DNA of 64,000 nucleotides, taken from positions 62,001 through 126,000 of the forward strand of contig JADKBM010000004.1 in NCBI GenBank assembly GCA_016715115.1, read 5' to 3'. This document shows, in pieces, positions 1-8,051 of this stretch. Under the pieces are notes generated by a model. That model did no database searches. It was not told the origin of the DNA and saw only the letters and a program-made list of their open reading frames with translations. The translations under genes and the position numbers were made by a program. The DNA comes from Acidobacteriota bacterium. Lineage in GTDB: Bacteria; Acidobacteriota; Blastocatellia; Pyrinomonadales; Pyrinomonadaceae. Each line of letters starts with the position of its first letter. Position 1 is the stretch's first letter.

Positions 1-688
1 TCCAGCGCGCGTAGGAGCGGGAGCCTTTGGCCTTGATTTCCTTGTAAACGCGCTTTTCGTGATCCGTCAGGCCTTTGTTTAGGCCCATTTCGTCGTGGAT
101 GACGCCGACAGTCGATGAAAACCCGAGTTCGATCGCGCGGTTCGCGATGATCAGAGCTTCATCCGGATTCGCGACACCGCCGCCGACGACCGAGTTGATG
201 TTCACCTTGAACTTCGCGTGCTCGGACAGATTGACGAGCTTGCCGTCGAGAACCTTGAGACTCTTCTTTGACACGTCGTCGGGCGTCACGTTGTCGATCG
301 AGATCTGCAGGTAGTCGAGCCCCGCCTCATTCAATTTCTTGATCTTCTCGGTCTGGAAATAATAGCCGTTGGAGATCAGTCCGGCGATCATTCCGTGATG
401 GCGGATGCGTGCGATGATCTCGTAGATCTCCGGGTGCATCATCGGTTCGCCGCCGGAAATGGTGATCACCGACGATCCGAATTCGGCGAGTTTGTCGATC
501 CGTTTGAGCATCACGTCGATCGCCACCGGATCGCTCGTTTTATCGTATTCGTTGCAATACGTGCAGGCGAGATTGCATCGCCGCATCGGGACGATGTGGA
601 CCAAAACTGGATGCTTGGTCGAAGCAAAGGCGCGAACCGTATGACGTACTCCGCGCGTAAAACGACTAAAACTGCTGGCCTTGGGCAT
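1..688 (-). CDS. Radical SAM protein, 3' end cut by the window edge
   Basis: The first 229 residues are visible; the gene runs off the left edge. A CNLACTYC segment near residue 37 gives the CX3CX2C cluster that binds the 4Fe-4S centre of radical SAM enzymes. It is followed by the SAM-contacting ISGGEP motif and a TIM-barrel-like series of strands (LISNGYY, LQISIDN). The start ATG is at 688, with no strong Shine-Dalgarno sequence. The product is probably a cytoplasmic radical SAM enzyme. The C-terminal part that would show a SPASM or other accessory domain is missing, so the substrate cannot be named. It reads in the same direction as the LolA-like gene, about 210 bases downstream of it across a heptamer inverted repeat. 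The family call is firm; the function is unknown. Confidence 0.85.
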   Translation of the reverse strand, partial: MPKASSFSRFTRGVRHTVRAFASTKHPVLVHIVPMRRCNLACTYCNEYDKTSDPVAIDVMLKRIDKLAEFGSSVITISGGEPMMHPEIYEIIARIRHHGMIAGLISNGYYFQTEKIKKLNEAGLDYLQISIDNVTPDDVSKKSLKVLDGKLVNLSEHAKFKVNINSVVGGGVANPDEALIIANRAIELGFSSTVGVIHDEMGLNKGLTDHEKRVYKEIKAKGSRSYARW

Positions 689-780
689 ATTGATCAATCT
701 CGCAATACGAATCCGTAATTATAGGTTCTGGGGACTGTGTTTTTCAACCGGCGCCGCGGTCGCGGACATTCCGGAATAGT

Positions 781-861
781 TGAAAGCTGATAGTTGATAA
801 CTGATAGTTGGGGCCGAAGCGCCGAACTATCACCTGTCAACTATCAGCTTTCAACTATTCC
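781..861. repeat. Facing heptamer arrays forming an inverted repeat
   Basis: Left arm 781-808 reads as 7-base units (tgaaagc, tgatagt, tgataac, tgatagt). Right arm 824-858 is their reverse complement in units aactatc, acctgtc, aactatc, agctttc, aactatt. The spacer is about 15 bases. The pair could fold into a long hairpin between the radical SAM gene and the LolA-like gene. There is no U-run, so it is not a standard terminator. Confidence 0.85.
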
Positions 862-901
862 GAAGCTTTCCCGTTCGTACGATCGAAGGCAAACGCGGGG
901 G

Positions 902-1576
902 TCAACCCTTGACGATTTCCGTCCCTTTCGGCGGTTTGATCGCGAAAACGCTCTTGTCGACTTTCTCGTTCTTCTTCAAGTTCGAAAAGCGGATGGTATC
1001 GCTGTCGTTGTTGAGTTTGACGATCTTGCCCTGGATCGGCATTCCGTTGCCGTCAACCCAAAGCTCGATATACTTGTAATCGGCCTTCGCTTTCGGCGTG
1101 AGCTTCATCCGAAGCGTGTCGGTACCGCCGACGGTTTCGGCGCCGATGTACGTGGCGTCGTAATTCGCCTTGATCTCTTCCTTCGACATACTCATCACCG
1201 CAAGCGCGTTGCCGCCCTTGTCTTTGACGGTTTTCGAACTCGAACTTCCGACATAGACTCGCTTGTAGCTCGGTATGTAAACGATATACTTTCCGTTCAC
1301 GACCGAGATGTTCTCTTCTTTCGGTGACGTCCAATTCAAGCGAAACGACAGTTTCGTGCCTTTTCCGGGCAGCAGCGTGAGATTGCCGGACTGCTTGTCG
1401 GTCTCGTTCAACTGCGAGTTCGTGACCTCGCGCGAAACGTCCGCTTTGAGCGATGCCAGCGCCTTGTAGTGCGTGTCCATTCGTTTCAGGATCTCATTGA
1501 CCTGCGCACTCGCGTTCGCCGGTGTAAAAATGCAGAAAGCGACCGTCAGGGCGATCGCGCTAATGATTGACTTCAT
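902..1576 (-). CDS. LolA-like outer-membrane lipoprotein-sorting protein
   Basis: The product has 224 residues. It starts with a signal peptide (hydrophobic residues 4-20, likely cleavage after ANASA) and continues as a beta-rich periplasmic protein. It has the LolA-superfamily layout: EILKRMDTHYKAL helix, repeated strands (GKYIVYIPSYKRVYVG) and KYIELWVDGNGMPIQGKIV, which matches the LolA_like strand pattern. LolA carries lipoproteins across the periplasm in Gram-negative bacteria; many acidobacterial relatives have unproven cargo. It lies 28 bases below a small membrane protein and close to an ABC ATPase and a LolB-like lipoprotein, which supports an envelope-transport role. The superfamily call is good. 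Calling it lolA itself would be overreach. Confidence 0.75.
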   Translation of the reverse strand: MKSIISAIALTVAFCIFTPANASAQVNEILKRMDTHYKALASLKADVSREVTNSQLNETDKQSGNLTLLPGKGTKLSFRLNWTSPKEENISVVNGKYIVYIPSYKRVYVGSSSSKTVKDKGGNALAVMSMSKEEIKANYDATYIGAETVGGTDTLRMKLTPKAKADYKYIELWVDGNGMPIQGKIVKLNNDSDTIRFSNLKKNEKVDKSVFAIKPPKGTEIVKG

Positions 1577-1604
1577 ATGATTACTCCAAATCGAGTCGGT
1601 CCAA

Positions 1605-1913
1605 CTACCGCGCCGACTGACTCATTTCAACTTCGTAGACCGTCTCGCCTTTCACGTTTTTCTTTTCGCGCCAATCGACGACCTCGGCAGTTTGATTGCC
1701 GCTCAGTTGTCGAACCTTTTTCTCAAGCTCAGCGCGATCCGGCGAAAAATCCTGTTGTTTGACGATCAGCCTGGTGGTTTGGGTTGCCAGACGGTCCTTG
1801 CGATCGAACCAGGCCTTGGGCGTCAAAAATATGAACGCCATTATCAGCAGGCACAAAACGTCCCACTGCCAGCTGGCCCGTTCGTATTTCCAAAGGATAA
1901 TGTCCTTAAGCAT
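1605..1913 (-). CDS. Small single-pass membrane protein of unknown function
   Basis: The product has 102 residues starting MLKDIILWKYER. One membrane helix lies near residues 18-36 (VLCLLIMAFIFLTP), followed by a charged extramembrane tail (LEKKVRQLSG). I do not recognise a family. A longer reading from 1994 exists, but its first 27 residues are translated from a 7-base tandem array and are repetitive (KSQIANRKS), so the ATG at 1913 was chosen. No Shine-Dalgarno sequence is visible. It sits between the ABC ATPase and the LolA-like gene on the same strand. It could be an accessory subunit of that transporter, but nothing in the sequence proves it. Confidence 0.6.
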   Translation of the reverse strand: MLKDIILWKYERASWQWDVLCLLIMAFIFLTPKAWFDRKDRLATQTTRLIVKQQDFSPDRAELEKKVRQLSGNQTAEVVDWREKKNVKGETVYEVEMSQSAR

Positions 1914-1994
1914 TTCGGATTTGCGATTTGCGATTTGCGATTTGCGATCTTGAGGTTCGGACCGATCAATCCAAAATCCAAAATCTAAAATCAA
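1914..1994. repeat. Heptamer arrays upstream of the small membrane gene
   Basis: 1914-1948 is a 7-base array (tttcgga, then tttgcga four times). 1974-1994 is a second one (atccaaa, atccaaa, atctaaa, atcaatt). The two are roughly inverted relative to each other. They fill the gap between the ABC ATPase stop and the start of the membrane protein. Confidence 0.85.
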
Positions 1995-2665
1995 TTGACT
2001 ACCAATCCGTCACGCATCTGGATTATCCGCGAGCAAACCGCCGCGGCTTCCGGGTTGTGCGTGATCATAATGATCGTCTGGTTAAACTCTTCATTCAGTT
2101 CGCGGAACATCTTGAGCACGATCTCGGAATTCTCCGTGTCGAGATTGCCCGTCGGTTCATCGGCCAGGATTATCGCCGGCGAATTGATGACCGCACGCGC
2201 AAGCGCCACGCGCTGCTGTTCGCCACCCGAAAGTTCGAGCGGCTTATGGTGCATTTTATCGTCAAGTTTGAGAACTCGCAAAACTTCGCGGCGTTTGTCC
2301 GGCAAGGTGTTGCCGTGGCCGGTATGGATCTTTTCGGCGAGTTTCAAGTTACCTTCGGCGGTAAGTGTCGGAAAAAGGTTGAAGCGTTGAAAAACAAATC
2401 CGATCTTGCGCCGCCGGATATCGGTCCGTTGCGCGTCCGAAACTTTGGCAAGGTCCTCTCCGTCGATAATGATCGAACCGCTTGTCGGGCTCAGAAGTCC
2501 TCCCAGCAAATGGAGCAGGGTCGATTTGCCGCAACCCGAAGGTCCCATTATGGCGACGAATTCGCCTTCCTTGATCGAGATCGTAACGCCGTGCAAGACG
2601 GGATTTTCGATCTTCCCAACCTTGTAGCTCTTCTTGAGATCGATTGTTTCGAGAATGGTTTTCAT
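1991..2665 (-). CDS. ABC transporter ATP-binding protein, LolD/MacB type
   Basis: The product has 224 residues. It shows the full ATPase motif set: Walker A GPSGCGKST, Q-loop FVFQRFNLFP, signature LSGGEQQR, Walker B IILADEPTGNLD and H-loop ITHNPEAA. The sequence around LADEPTGNLDTE is typical of the LolD/MacB/FtsE subgroup, which works with four-helix permeases (FtsX-like) for lipoprotein or macrolide/peptide export. No such permease is encoded nearby in the window, so the partner must lie elsewhere. The start MKTILETIDL at 2665 was preferred over one 13 codons upstream because the domain begins there; neither has a clear Shine-Dalgarno. Neighbours are LolB-like and LolA-like genes on the same strand, hinting at lipoprotein release. 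Confidence 0.9.
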   Translation of the reverse strand: MKTILETIDLKKSYKVGKIENPVLHGVTISIKEGEFVAIMGPSGCGKSTLLHLLGGLLSPTSGSIIIDGEDLAKVSDAQRTDIRRRKIGFVFQRFNLFPTLTAEGNLKLAEKIHTGHGNTLPDKRREVLRVLKLDDKMHHKPLELSGGEQQRVALARAVINSPAIILADEPTGNLDTENSEIVLKMFRELNEEFNQTIIMITHNPEAAAVCSRIIQMRDGLVVN

Positions 2666-2716
2666 TGATGTTGTTAATTGTAAATCGTTTCCGGCACGAT
2701 TCACAAAAAACCAATC

Positions 2717-3781
2717 TTACTGCGCTCTGGAGGCGTTGTTCGCGCTGCTCAATTTCGCCTTTTCGGCGCGTATTTCCTCGAGTTTCTTGTCGAGATCAAC
2801 CTCTTGCAGTCCCCACGTGTTTTCAAGTTGAAAAGCCGCGCCCGGATAGGTTTTGCCGATTGAGACCGCCAGCGGCGTCTGATATGTCAGACGCATCTTG
2901 TATTTTTCTTTCGGACGCGTCACCGAGATCTGGAGCGGCATATCCTTGTATTCTTCGGTTTCGCCGAGCTGGCCTTCCTGACCGTAGCTGACGTCAGAAT
3001 CGATTTCGCCGCGATCGTCGAAAATCTGCTGCCTGGCGATGCGAATGCCGCCGACGCGGTCGAACCAGAAGCGCCGTTTGACCTTCATCGTTCCGTCCGC
3101 CGAACGCGCGACCTCGTCGACCAGATAGTAACCCCGCAAAACCCATTTCAAAGGAGATTTCTTGTTCGCCGTAAAATCATACTCTTCCTGAAAGATCGAA
3201 CTCGTCAGATAGGAATATCGCTCGGTATCGACTGGCCGAACGAGCATTGCGTCGGTAAAATGCTGCGGCCTAAGGCTTGCGAACGCGTTGACGTTCTGTT
3301 TGATCACCGCGCCGTTGTCGAGGTCCGTGTTCCGCACCTGTTCCTGAAGCATCGAATAATCGGCCGCGTTGCTTCCGATGACAAACTTCTTGTAACGGCC
3401 GTCTCCGCCGTCCTGCAATATCGCGACGCGAAACGTCGATCCGTTCGATGTCATTTGAGCGACGTCGGACTTGATAACCGGCACCTGGACCTTGAGCAAG
3501 ATGTTCGCCGGTCTCTGAACGACGATTTCGCCGTCCGCCGTTTTGTATTTTTCCGCGATCCCGATCTCGGCGTACGAGTTGTCCTCAAACTTGAGATCCA
3601 TTTTCGCGCGCATCGAGTTGATACGCGCCAGATTGTTGATCTTTGCGAGCAAGGCGGCCGTTTCCGCCGTTTCAGTCTTCAGCAGTTTGGCGCGTTCTAC
3701 CTTGTCTTTCGGAGAAATACAGCTGCCTGCGAATAAGGATAAAGACAGTAAACAAAATAGCAGGGGGCTTCGTTTCAGCAT
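2717..3781 (-). CDS. Lipoprotein with a LolA/LolB-like character
   Basis: The product has 354 residues. The signal peptide MLKRSPLLFCLLSLSLFAGSC ends in a lipobox (FAGSC), so the mature protein is predicted to be acylated. The body is beta-rich with an early AKINNLARINSMRAKMDLKF segment and RPANILLKVQVPV, which recall LolA/LolB or DUF4292-type folds. The C-terminus is a charged helix (LDKKLEEIRAEKAKL). The ATG at 3781 was chosen over 3859 because it places the signal sequence at the N-terminus. The gene is first of the group lipoprotein - ABC ATPase - small membrane protein - LolA-like. It is probably an outer-membrane acceptor or structural lipoprotein. The lipoprotein call is strong; the fold is by eye. 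Confidence 0.7.
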   Translation of the reverse strand: MLKRSPLLFCLLSLSLFAGSCISPKDKVERAKLLKTETAETAALLAKINNLARINSMRAKMDLKFEDNSYAEIGIAEKYKTADGEIVVQRPANILLKVQVPVIKSDVAQMTSNGSTFRVAILQDGGDGRYKKFVIGSNAADYSMLQEQVRNTDLDNGAVIKQNVNAFASLRPQHFTDAMLVRPVDTERYSYLTSSIFQEEYDFTANKKSPLKWVLRGYYLVDEVARSADGTMKVKRRFWFDRVGGIRIARQQIFDDRGEIDSDVSYGQEGQLGETEEYKDMPLQISVTRPKEKYKMRLTYQTPLAVSIGKTYPGAAFQLENTWGLQEVDLDKKLEEIRAEKAKLSSANNASRAQ

Positions 3782-3899
3782 TCCGTATTGATGACCAAAC
3801 TTCAGGGTATGTTGTCTTAAAACTCTCACAAAAAAACGTGTTCTGAATGCAAAGGACAAATAATATCACGGCCGATTTCAATTCACCTAACACCAAAAG

Positions 3900-3942
3900 A
3901 CGCGGCCGAAAAGGCTTTTTGCCCTTCGCGGCCGCGTTTTCT
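3900..3942 (-). terminator. Hairpin terminator after the caa3 oxidase genes
   Basis: A GC-rich stem pairs acgcggccg (3900-3908) with cggccgcgt (3929-3937), extended inward by a weaker aagg/ccctt pairing. On the plus side it is followed by tttt; on the minus side it is followed by ctttt. It lies between the last oxidase gene and the lipoprotein gene, so it most likely ends the respiratory operon. Confidence 0.65.
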
Positions 3943-3963
3943 GCGATGTTGTCGATGCGCGTC

Positions 3964-4290
3964 CTATTGGGTAAAAATTCCCGTTGAGCGCGTCAGGTAA
4001 TCCTGCATAGTGTAGGCAAACATAATCGCCATCCAGAAAAAAGCGGCGACCGCAGAAAGCCAGATCAGTTTCGACTGCCAGCGCACGTGCATAAAGAAGA
4101 GGATGACGAACGTCATCTTCGTAAACGCGATCGCCAGTGCGAGCAACGTGTTCGCGCCGGGGAACAGGATGCCGTCAAGATCCTGCAAAGCAACGAGATA
4201 GGTCACGATCGTGCCGACGACCAAGATCCCGAAAACCCCCAAATAGCCCGGAATTCCGATGTGTTCGTTTTCTGTGTGATTATCCGACAT
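3964..4290 (-). CDS. ctaF: Cytochrome c oxidase subunit IV, caa3 type
   Basis: The product has 108 residues with three predicted membrane helices (about 15-36, 43-68 and 74-96), typical of the small prokaryotic COX4 family. It includes the TKMTFVILFFMHVRWQSKL stretch characteristic of these subunits. It stabilises the caa3-type oxygen reductase in the cytoplasmic membrane. Only 4 bases separate it from subunit III upstream, and it is the last gene before a hairpin terminator, so it is the distal gene of the act-cta operon. Confidence 0.85.
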   Translation of the reverse strand: MSDNHTENEHIGIPGYLGVFGILVVGTIVTYLVALQDLDGILFPGANTLLALAIAFTKMTFVILFFMHVRWQSKLIWLSAVAAFFWMAIMFAYTMQDYLTRSTGIFTQ

Positions 4291-4294
4291 TCAA

Positions 4295-5215
4295 TCAATG
4301 TCCTCCTGCCAAAAAGTGTCTTCCGAGCAAATAAAGCAACGGGAAAAGAAAGATCCAGACAATATCGACGAAGTGCCAGTAAAGTCCGGAGATCTCGACC
4401 GGTGAATAGTATTCCGCGGAGTACGTTCCGCGCCAAGCCATCACAAGAAGCCAGAGCATAATACCGAGCCCGACGACCATATGCAGGCCGTGCAGTCCGG
4501 TCATCACGAAGTAGATGTAGAAGAACATCCGAACCTTCTGCGTGAACTTCGCGTTGTCGTACTCGCCGTTCGTGAAATAACCCGATTTTTCGTAAGCCGT
4601 CAGATGCCCGAGCTTCTGCGCATCGAGCACGATCTTGACTCCGTGCTTGTCCTCGTCTCTCCATTGGAACTCGCCGCGCGGATTGGCGTGTTCGGCTTCG
4701 GGTTTCGCCTCAGTCTTCGTCTCGGCGGCATCGGCCTTGGTTTCGAAAGGCAGCACGAGCGACGATTTTTCAGTTTCGCCGCCGGCTTGTTTCTTGACCT
4801 TCTGGTTCAGACCGTTGAACGGAACGAGTCCGTGATGATACTTGTCGGAATACTCGAAGAATTTGACGACCAGGAACGTCGTGCCGAAGATCATCGTCAA
4901 CACGATCATTATGACCTGCAGATTGCGGTTACCCTTTTGCGCGAAGTAAACCGTCAGTGCCATCGTCAAACTGCTGATGATCAGGACAAGCGTGTTCAGA
5001 CCGCCCAGAAACGCGTCCAGGTGATTACTTCCCGCCGCGAACGCCATCGGATATCGCGAGCGAAAGACCAAATATGCCGTAAACAGTCCGCCAAAGAACA
5101 TGATTTCCTGAACAAGGAAAGCCCACATTCCAAGAGTCACGGAATCCTGTTGCTGCTGCATATCTTCAAACTGATGTTGAAGACCCGGCGGATGATAATC
5201 GTGTTCGTGTGCCAT
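4295..5215 (-). CDS. ctaE: Cytochrome c oxidase subunit III with an enlarged soluble loop
   Basis: The product has 306 residues, long for a bacterial subunit III of about 200. The N-terminal part has the family segments TLGMWAFLVQEIMFFGGLF and three membrane helices to about residue 117. The C-terminal part has the conserved TGLHGLHMVVG and WHFVDIVWIFLFPLLYL. Between them, about residues 122-228, lies a hydrophilic stretch rich in Lys, Glu and Ala (DAAETKTEAKPEAE). Subunit III binds lipids and supports proton uptake into the catalytic subunit. It sits between ctaD and ctaF in the usual order. A heptamer array fills the gap before ctaD. The call is firm; the loop is the odd part. Confidence 0.93.
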   Translation of the reverse strand: MAHEHDYHPPGLQHQFEDMQQQQDSVTLGMWAFLVQEIMFFGGLFTAYLVFRSRYPMAFAAGSNHLDAFLGGLNTLVLIISSLTMALTVYFAQKGNRNLQVIMIVLTMIFGTTFLVVKFFEYSDKYHHGLVPFNGLNQKVKKQAGGETEKSSLVLPFETKADAAETKTEAKPEAEHANPRGEFQWRDEDKHGVKIVLDAQKLGHLTAYEKSGYFTNGEYDNAKFTQKVRMFFYIYFVMTGLHGLHMVVGLGIMLWLLVMAWRGTYSAEYYSPVEISGLYWHFVDIVWIFLFPLLYLLGRHFLAGGH

Positions 5216-5218
5216 AAA

Positions 5219-5299
5219 GTATTTGCGATTTGTGATTTGTGATTTGCGATTTCCCGATTCGACCGGTCCGGTCGCAAGCCGAAATCCGAAACCCGAAAA
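5219..5299. repeat. Heptamer arrays between ctaE and ctaD
   Basis: 5219-5260 reads as 7-base units (gtatttg, cgatttg, tgatttg, tgatttg, cgatttc). 5280-5299 holds the opposite-facing ccgaaat, ccgaaac, ccgaaaa, which runs into the ctaD stop codon. The spacer contains accggtccggt. The arrays lie inside an operon, so they are transcribed. Confidence 0.8.
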
Positions 5300-6964
5300 T
5301 TAGACCTTTGCCAACTCCCGCTTGCGGGCGCCTTCGATATCGAGTTCGCTTTCCTCGCCAAACGAATACGCATCCCAGGTAACAACGGGCATTTGGTCGA
5401 AGTTCTCGGTCGGCGGCGGCGATGCCGTGCGCCATTCGAGTCCCGGATGCATCCACGGGTTCGCTTCGGCCTTTTTGCCAAAAACCAGCGAATGGACCAG
5501 GTAAACAACGGGAAGCGACATACCGAGCCCAAGCACCGACGCGCCGGCGGTTGAAAAGATGTTCAGAACCTGAAACTCCTCAGGGTATGCGGCGTAGCGC
5601 CGCGGCATTCCCTGATAGCCGAGAATGAACTGCGGAAAGAACGTCAGGTTGAATCCGACGAAGACGAGCATCGCCGAAATCTTTCCCCAAAACTCAGAAT
5701 ACATTCGCCCGGTCATCTTCGGCCACCAGTAATGGAGTCCTCCCAGATACCCGAGAACCGTTCCGCCGACCATCACGTAGTGGAAGTGCGAGACGATGAA
5801 ATAGGTGTCCGTCAGATGAACGTTGAGTCCCATCGATCCGAGAAACAGTCCGGTCAGGCCACCGATCAGGAACAGTCCCATAAATCCGAATGCGAAGAGC
5901 ATCGGCGCGTCGTACGAGATCGAACCTTTGTAGAGAGTCGCCGTCCAGTTGAACATCTTGATCGCCGACGGAACCGCGACAACCATTGTCAGGAACGAGA
6001 AAACGAGTCCGGCATAGACCGACTGGCCGCTGACGAACATATGATGGCCCCAGACGAGGAAACCAAAGACCGCGATCGCGATCGACGAGAACGCGATGAA
6101 CTCGTACCCGAAGACCTTCTTGCGCGAAAAGTTCGAGATCAGTTCGGAGATGATTCCCATACTCGGCAGAATCATAATGTAAACGGCCGGGTGCGAGTAG
6201 AACCAAAACAGATGTTGGAACAGGATCGGATCGCCGCCGATCGCCGGATCGAAGATGCCGACGTGCGCGACGCGTTCGATCGCAAGCAACAGGACTGTGA
6301 TCGCGACCACCGGCGTTCCGAGGATCATCACGAGAGCCGTCGCATAATTCGCCCAGACAAAAAGCGGCAAACGAAACCAGGTCATTCCCGGGGCACGCAT
6401 CGTGTGAACGGTGACGATGAAGTTCAGGCCGGTCAGGATCGACGAGAATCCGTTGATAAAGATCCCGAGTCCGACGGCCATCACATAGGTATTTGAAAAT
6501 GTCGTCGAGTAGGGCGTGTAGAACGTCCAACCGGTATCGACCCCGCCCTGCATCAGCGCCCAAAGCGTCAGAATGCCTCCGAGCCAGTAAATGTAGAGAC
6601 TCAGAAGATTGATGCGCGGCAGGGCCAGATCCTTGGCACCGATCATCAGCGGCAGCAAGAAGTTTCCGAGGATGGCCGGGATCACGGGAATCAGAAAGAA
6701 GAAGACCATCACCACGCCGTGCTGTGTAAAGACGCGGTTGTATTGTCCCGATTCAAGGAGGTCGCTTTGCGGCGTCAGCAATTCGAGTCGGATCGTCGCG
6801 GCATAAAGGCCGCCGATCAGAAAGAACGCGGAAACCGTGATCAGATACATAATCGCGATGCGTTTATGATCCTTCGTCAAGAGCCACGACCTAAGGGAGA
6901 ATCCGTTCGTCAAATAATTCACTTTCGGTTCGTCCGCGATGTTCATTGCATCAACATTTTGCAT
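5300..6964 (-). CDS. ctaD: Cytochrome c oxidase subunit I (haem-copper oxygen reductase)
   Basis: The product has 554 residues with about 12 membrane helices. It is the catalytic subunit that reduces oxygen to water and pumps protons. Visible landmarks are HQHLFWFYSHPAVYIMILP (CuB histidine and the cross-linked Tyr region H-P-A-V-Y), WGHHMFVSG (CuB histidine pair) and VSHFHYVMVGG (haem a3/a ligand pair). The GHHMFVSGQS and YIMILPSMG pattern fits an A-family enzyme. ATG 6964 gives a short N-terminus; a second ATG six codons on is equally possible. It lies 13 bases from ctaC and 84 bases from ctaE, within the act-sco-cta operon. Confidence 0.97.
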   Translation of the reverse strand: MQNVDAMNIADEPKVNYLTNGFSLRSWLLTKDHKRIAIMYLITVSAFFLIGGLYAATIRLELLTPQSDLLESGQYNRVFTQHGVVMVFFFLIPVIPAILGNFLLPLMIGAKDLALPRINLLSLYIYWLGGILTLWALMQGGVDTGWTFYTPYSTTFSNTYVMAVGLGIFINGFSSILTGLNFIVTVHTMRAPGMTWFRLPLFVWANYATALVMILGTPVVAITVLLLAIERVAHVGIFDPAIGGDPILFQHLFWFYSHPAVYIMILPSMGIISELISNFSRKKVFGYEFIAFSSIAIAVFGFLVWGHHMFVSGQSVYAGLVFSFLTMVVAVPSAIKMFNWTATLYKGSISYDAPMLFAFGFMGLFLIGGLTGLFLGSMGLNVHLTDTYFIVSHFHYVMVGGTVLGYLGGLHYWWPKMTGRMYSEFWGKISAMLVFVGFNLTFFPQFILGYQGMPRRYAAYPEEFQVLNIFSTAGASVLGLGMSLPVVYLVHSLVFGKKAEANPWMHPGLEWRTASPPPTENFDQMPVVTWDAYSFGEESELDIEGARKRELAKV

Positions 6965-6977
6965 AATCTCTTACCAC

Positions 6978-8015
6978 CTATTTATTGCTGTTGGCCGCGG
7001 CGGTTTTGGCCGTCGTATTCGTGTTGCTCGCGGGGGTTGCCGGCGCCGGATTCGACATTGGCGCGGTGTTCGGCTGGGCATTGCTCAGCGACTTGATGTA
7101 GGCGACCAGCGCCACCAACTGTTCTTCGCTGACCTGTCCCTTGAATGTCGGCATTATCGGCTGGAAGCCTTCGACGACCTGCCCGGACGGATTCAGGATC
7201 GAGTTGCGGACGTACTCTTCGTCAACCTTGACCGATTGTCCGTTTACCAGTTTAACGTTCGTGCCCCAGATTCCTTCGAGTTTCGCTCCGCGCTGATTGG
7301 CGCCGCCGGCGTGGCACGAGGCACATCCGAGCCGGTTGTTGAATAAGTCCTTTCCGATCTCGACCGGGGTTTGTCCGGTTCCGCCGCCCGCTAGCCAGTT
7401 GTCAAAATCGTCGGGCTCCATCACATACACCCAACCGCCCATTCCCGAGTGGTTGAGGCCGCAGTATTCGGCGCAAAAGAGATGGAACTTGCCGGTCATC
7501 GTCGGTTCGAACCAAAGCGTCGTGTAACGGCCCGGAACAACGTCGGCCTTCGTCCGGAATGCCGGAATGAAGACGTCGTGGAGCACATCCTCGGTCGTCA
7601 TCGTCAGTTTGATCTTGCGGCCCTTCGGCACGTGCAGTTCGTTGATCTCGCGCTGGCCGGTGCCGTGCTGGAACTTCCACATCCACTGTTTGCCGACCAC
7701 GTAGATCTCCATCGTATCTTCAGGAACGCGAAACTGATTGTAGTAAATGAGCGCGCCGCCGAGAAAGATCGTCATCGAGATCACGAACGGGATGATCGAC
7801 CACGCGATTTCGAGCGTCGTCGATCCGTGGATCTCGTCGGGCGTCGCGAACTTGTCGGTTTCACGATACTTGACCGCGAAAAACAAGATCGCCGCGACGA
7901 TCGGGATCGCAAAGGCGACGCTGATCAAAATCAGGTAGAAATACAGATAGTCGATCTGCCAAGCGAAGCTTGAAGCCTGGTCCGGAAATAGTGGAATCCA
8001 CGTATTGCTTTGCAT
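6978..8015 (-). CDS. ctaC: Cytochrome c oxidase subunit II fused to cytochrome c
   Basis: The product has 345 residues. Two N-terminal membrane helices (about 17-45 and 74-101) are followed by the periplasmic CuA cupredoxin domain with the ligand set CAEYCGLNHSGM. A C-terminal cytochrome c domain has CASCHAG as haem site and an axial-Met candidate in PIMPTFKG. The fusion makes this a caa3-type oxidase: electrons enter at the haem c and pass to CuA. The last 35 residues are a low-complexity Ala/Asn/Pro/Thr tail. It lies directly after the sco gene that usually helps load CuA, and before ctaD. Confidence 0.96.
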   Translation of the reverse strand: MQSNTWIPLFPDQASSFAWQIDYLYFYLILISVAFAIPIVAAILFFAVKYRETDKFATPDEIHGSTTLEIAWSIIPFVISMTIFLGGALIYYNQFRVPEDTMEIYVVGKQWMWKFQHGTGQREINELHVPKGRKIKLTMTTEDVLHDVFIPAFRTKADVVPGRYTTLWFEPTMTGKFHLFCAEYCGLNHSGMGGWVYVMEPDDFDNWLAGGGTGQTPVEIGKDLFNNRLGCASCHAGGANQRGAKLEGIWGTNVKLVNGQSVKVDEEYVRNSILNPSGQVVEGFQPIMPTFKGQVSEEQLVALVAYIKSLSNAQPNTAPMSNPAPATPASNTNTTAKTAAANSNK

Positions 8016-8051
8016 AATTACTCTTTTCGTTGTTGCCCGAAATTCAAACGA

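Noticed and set aside
1605..1994. Longer start of the small membrane protein at 1994
   Set aside because: The extra 27 residues come from the heptamer array and overlap the ABC gene's end.
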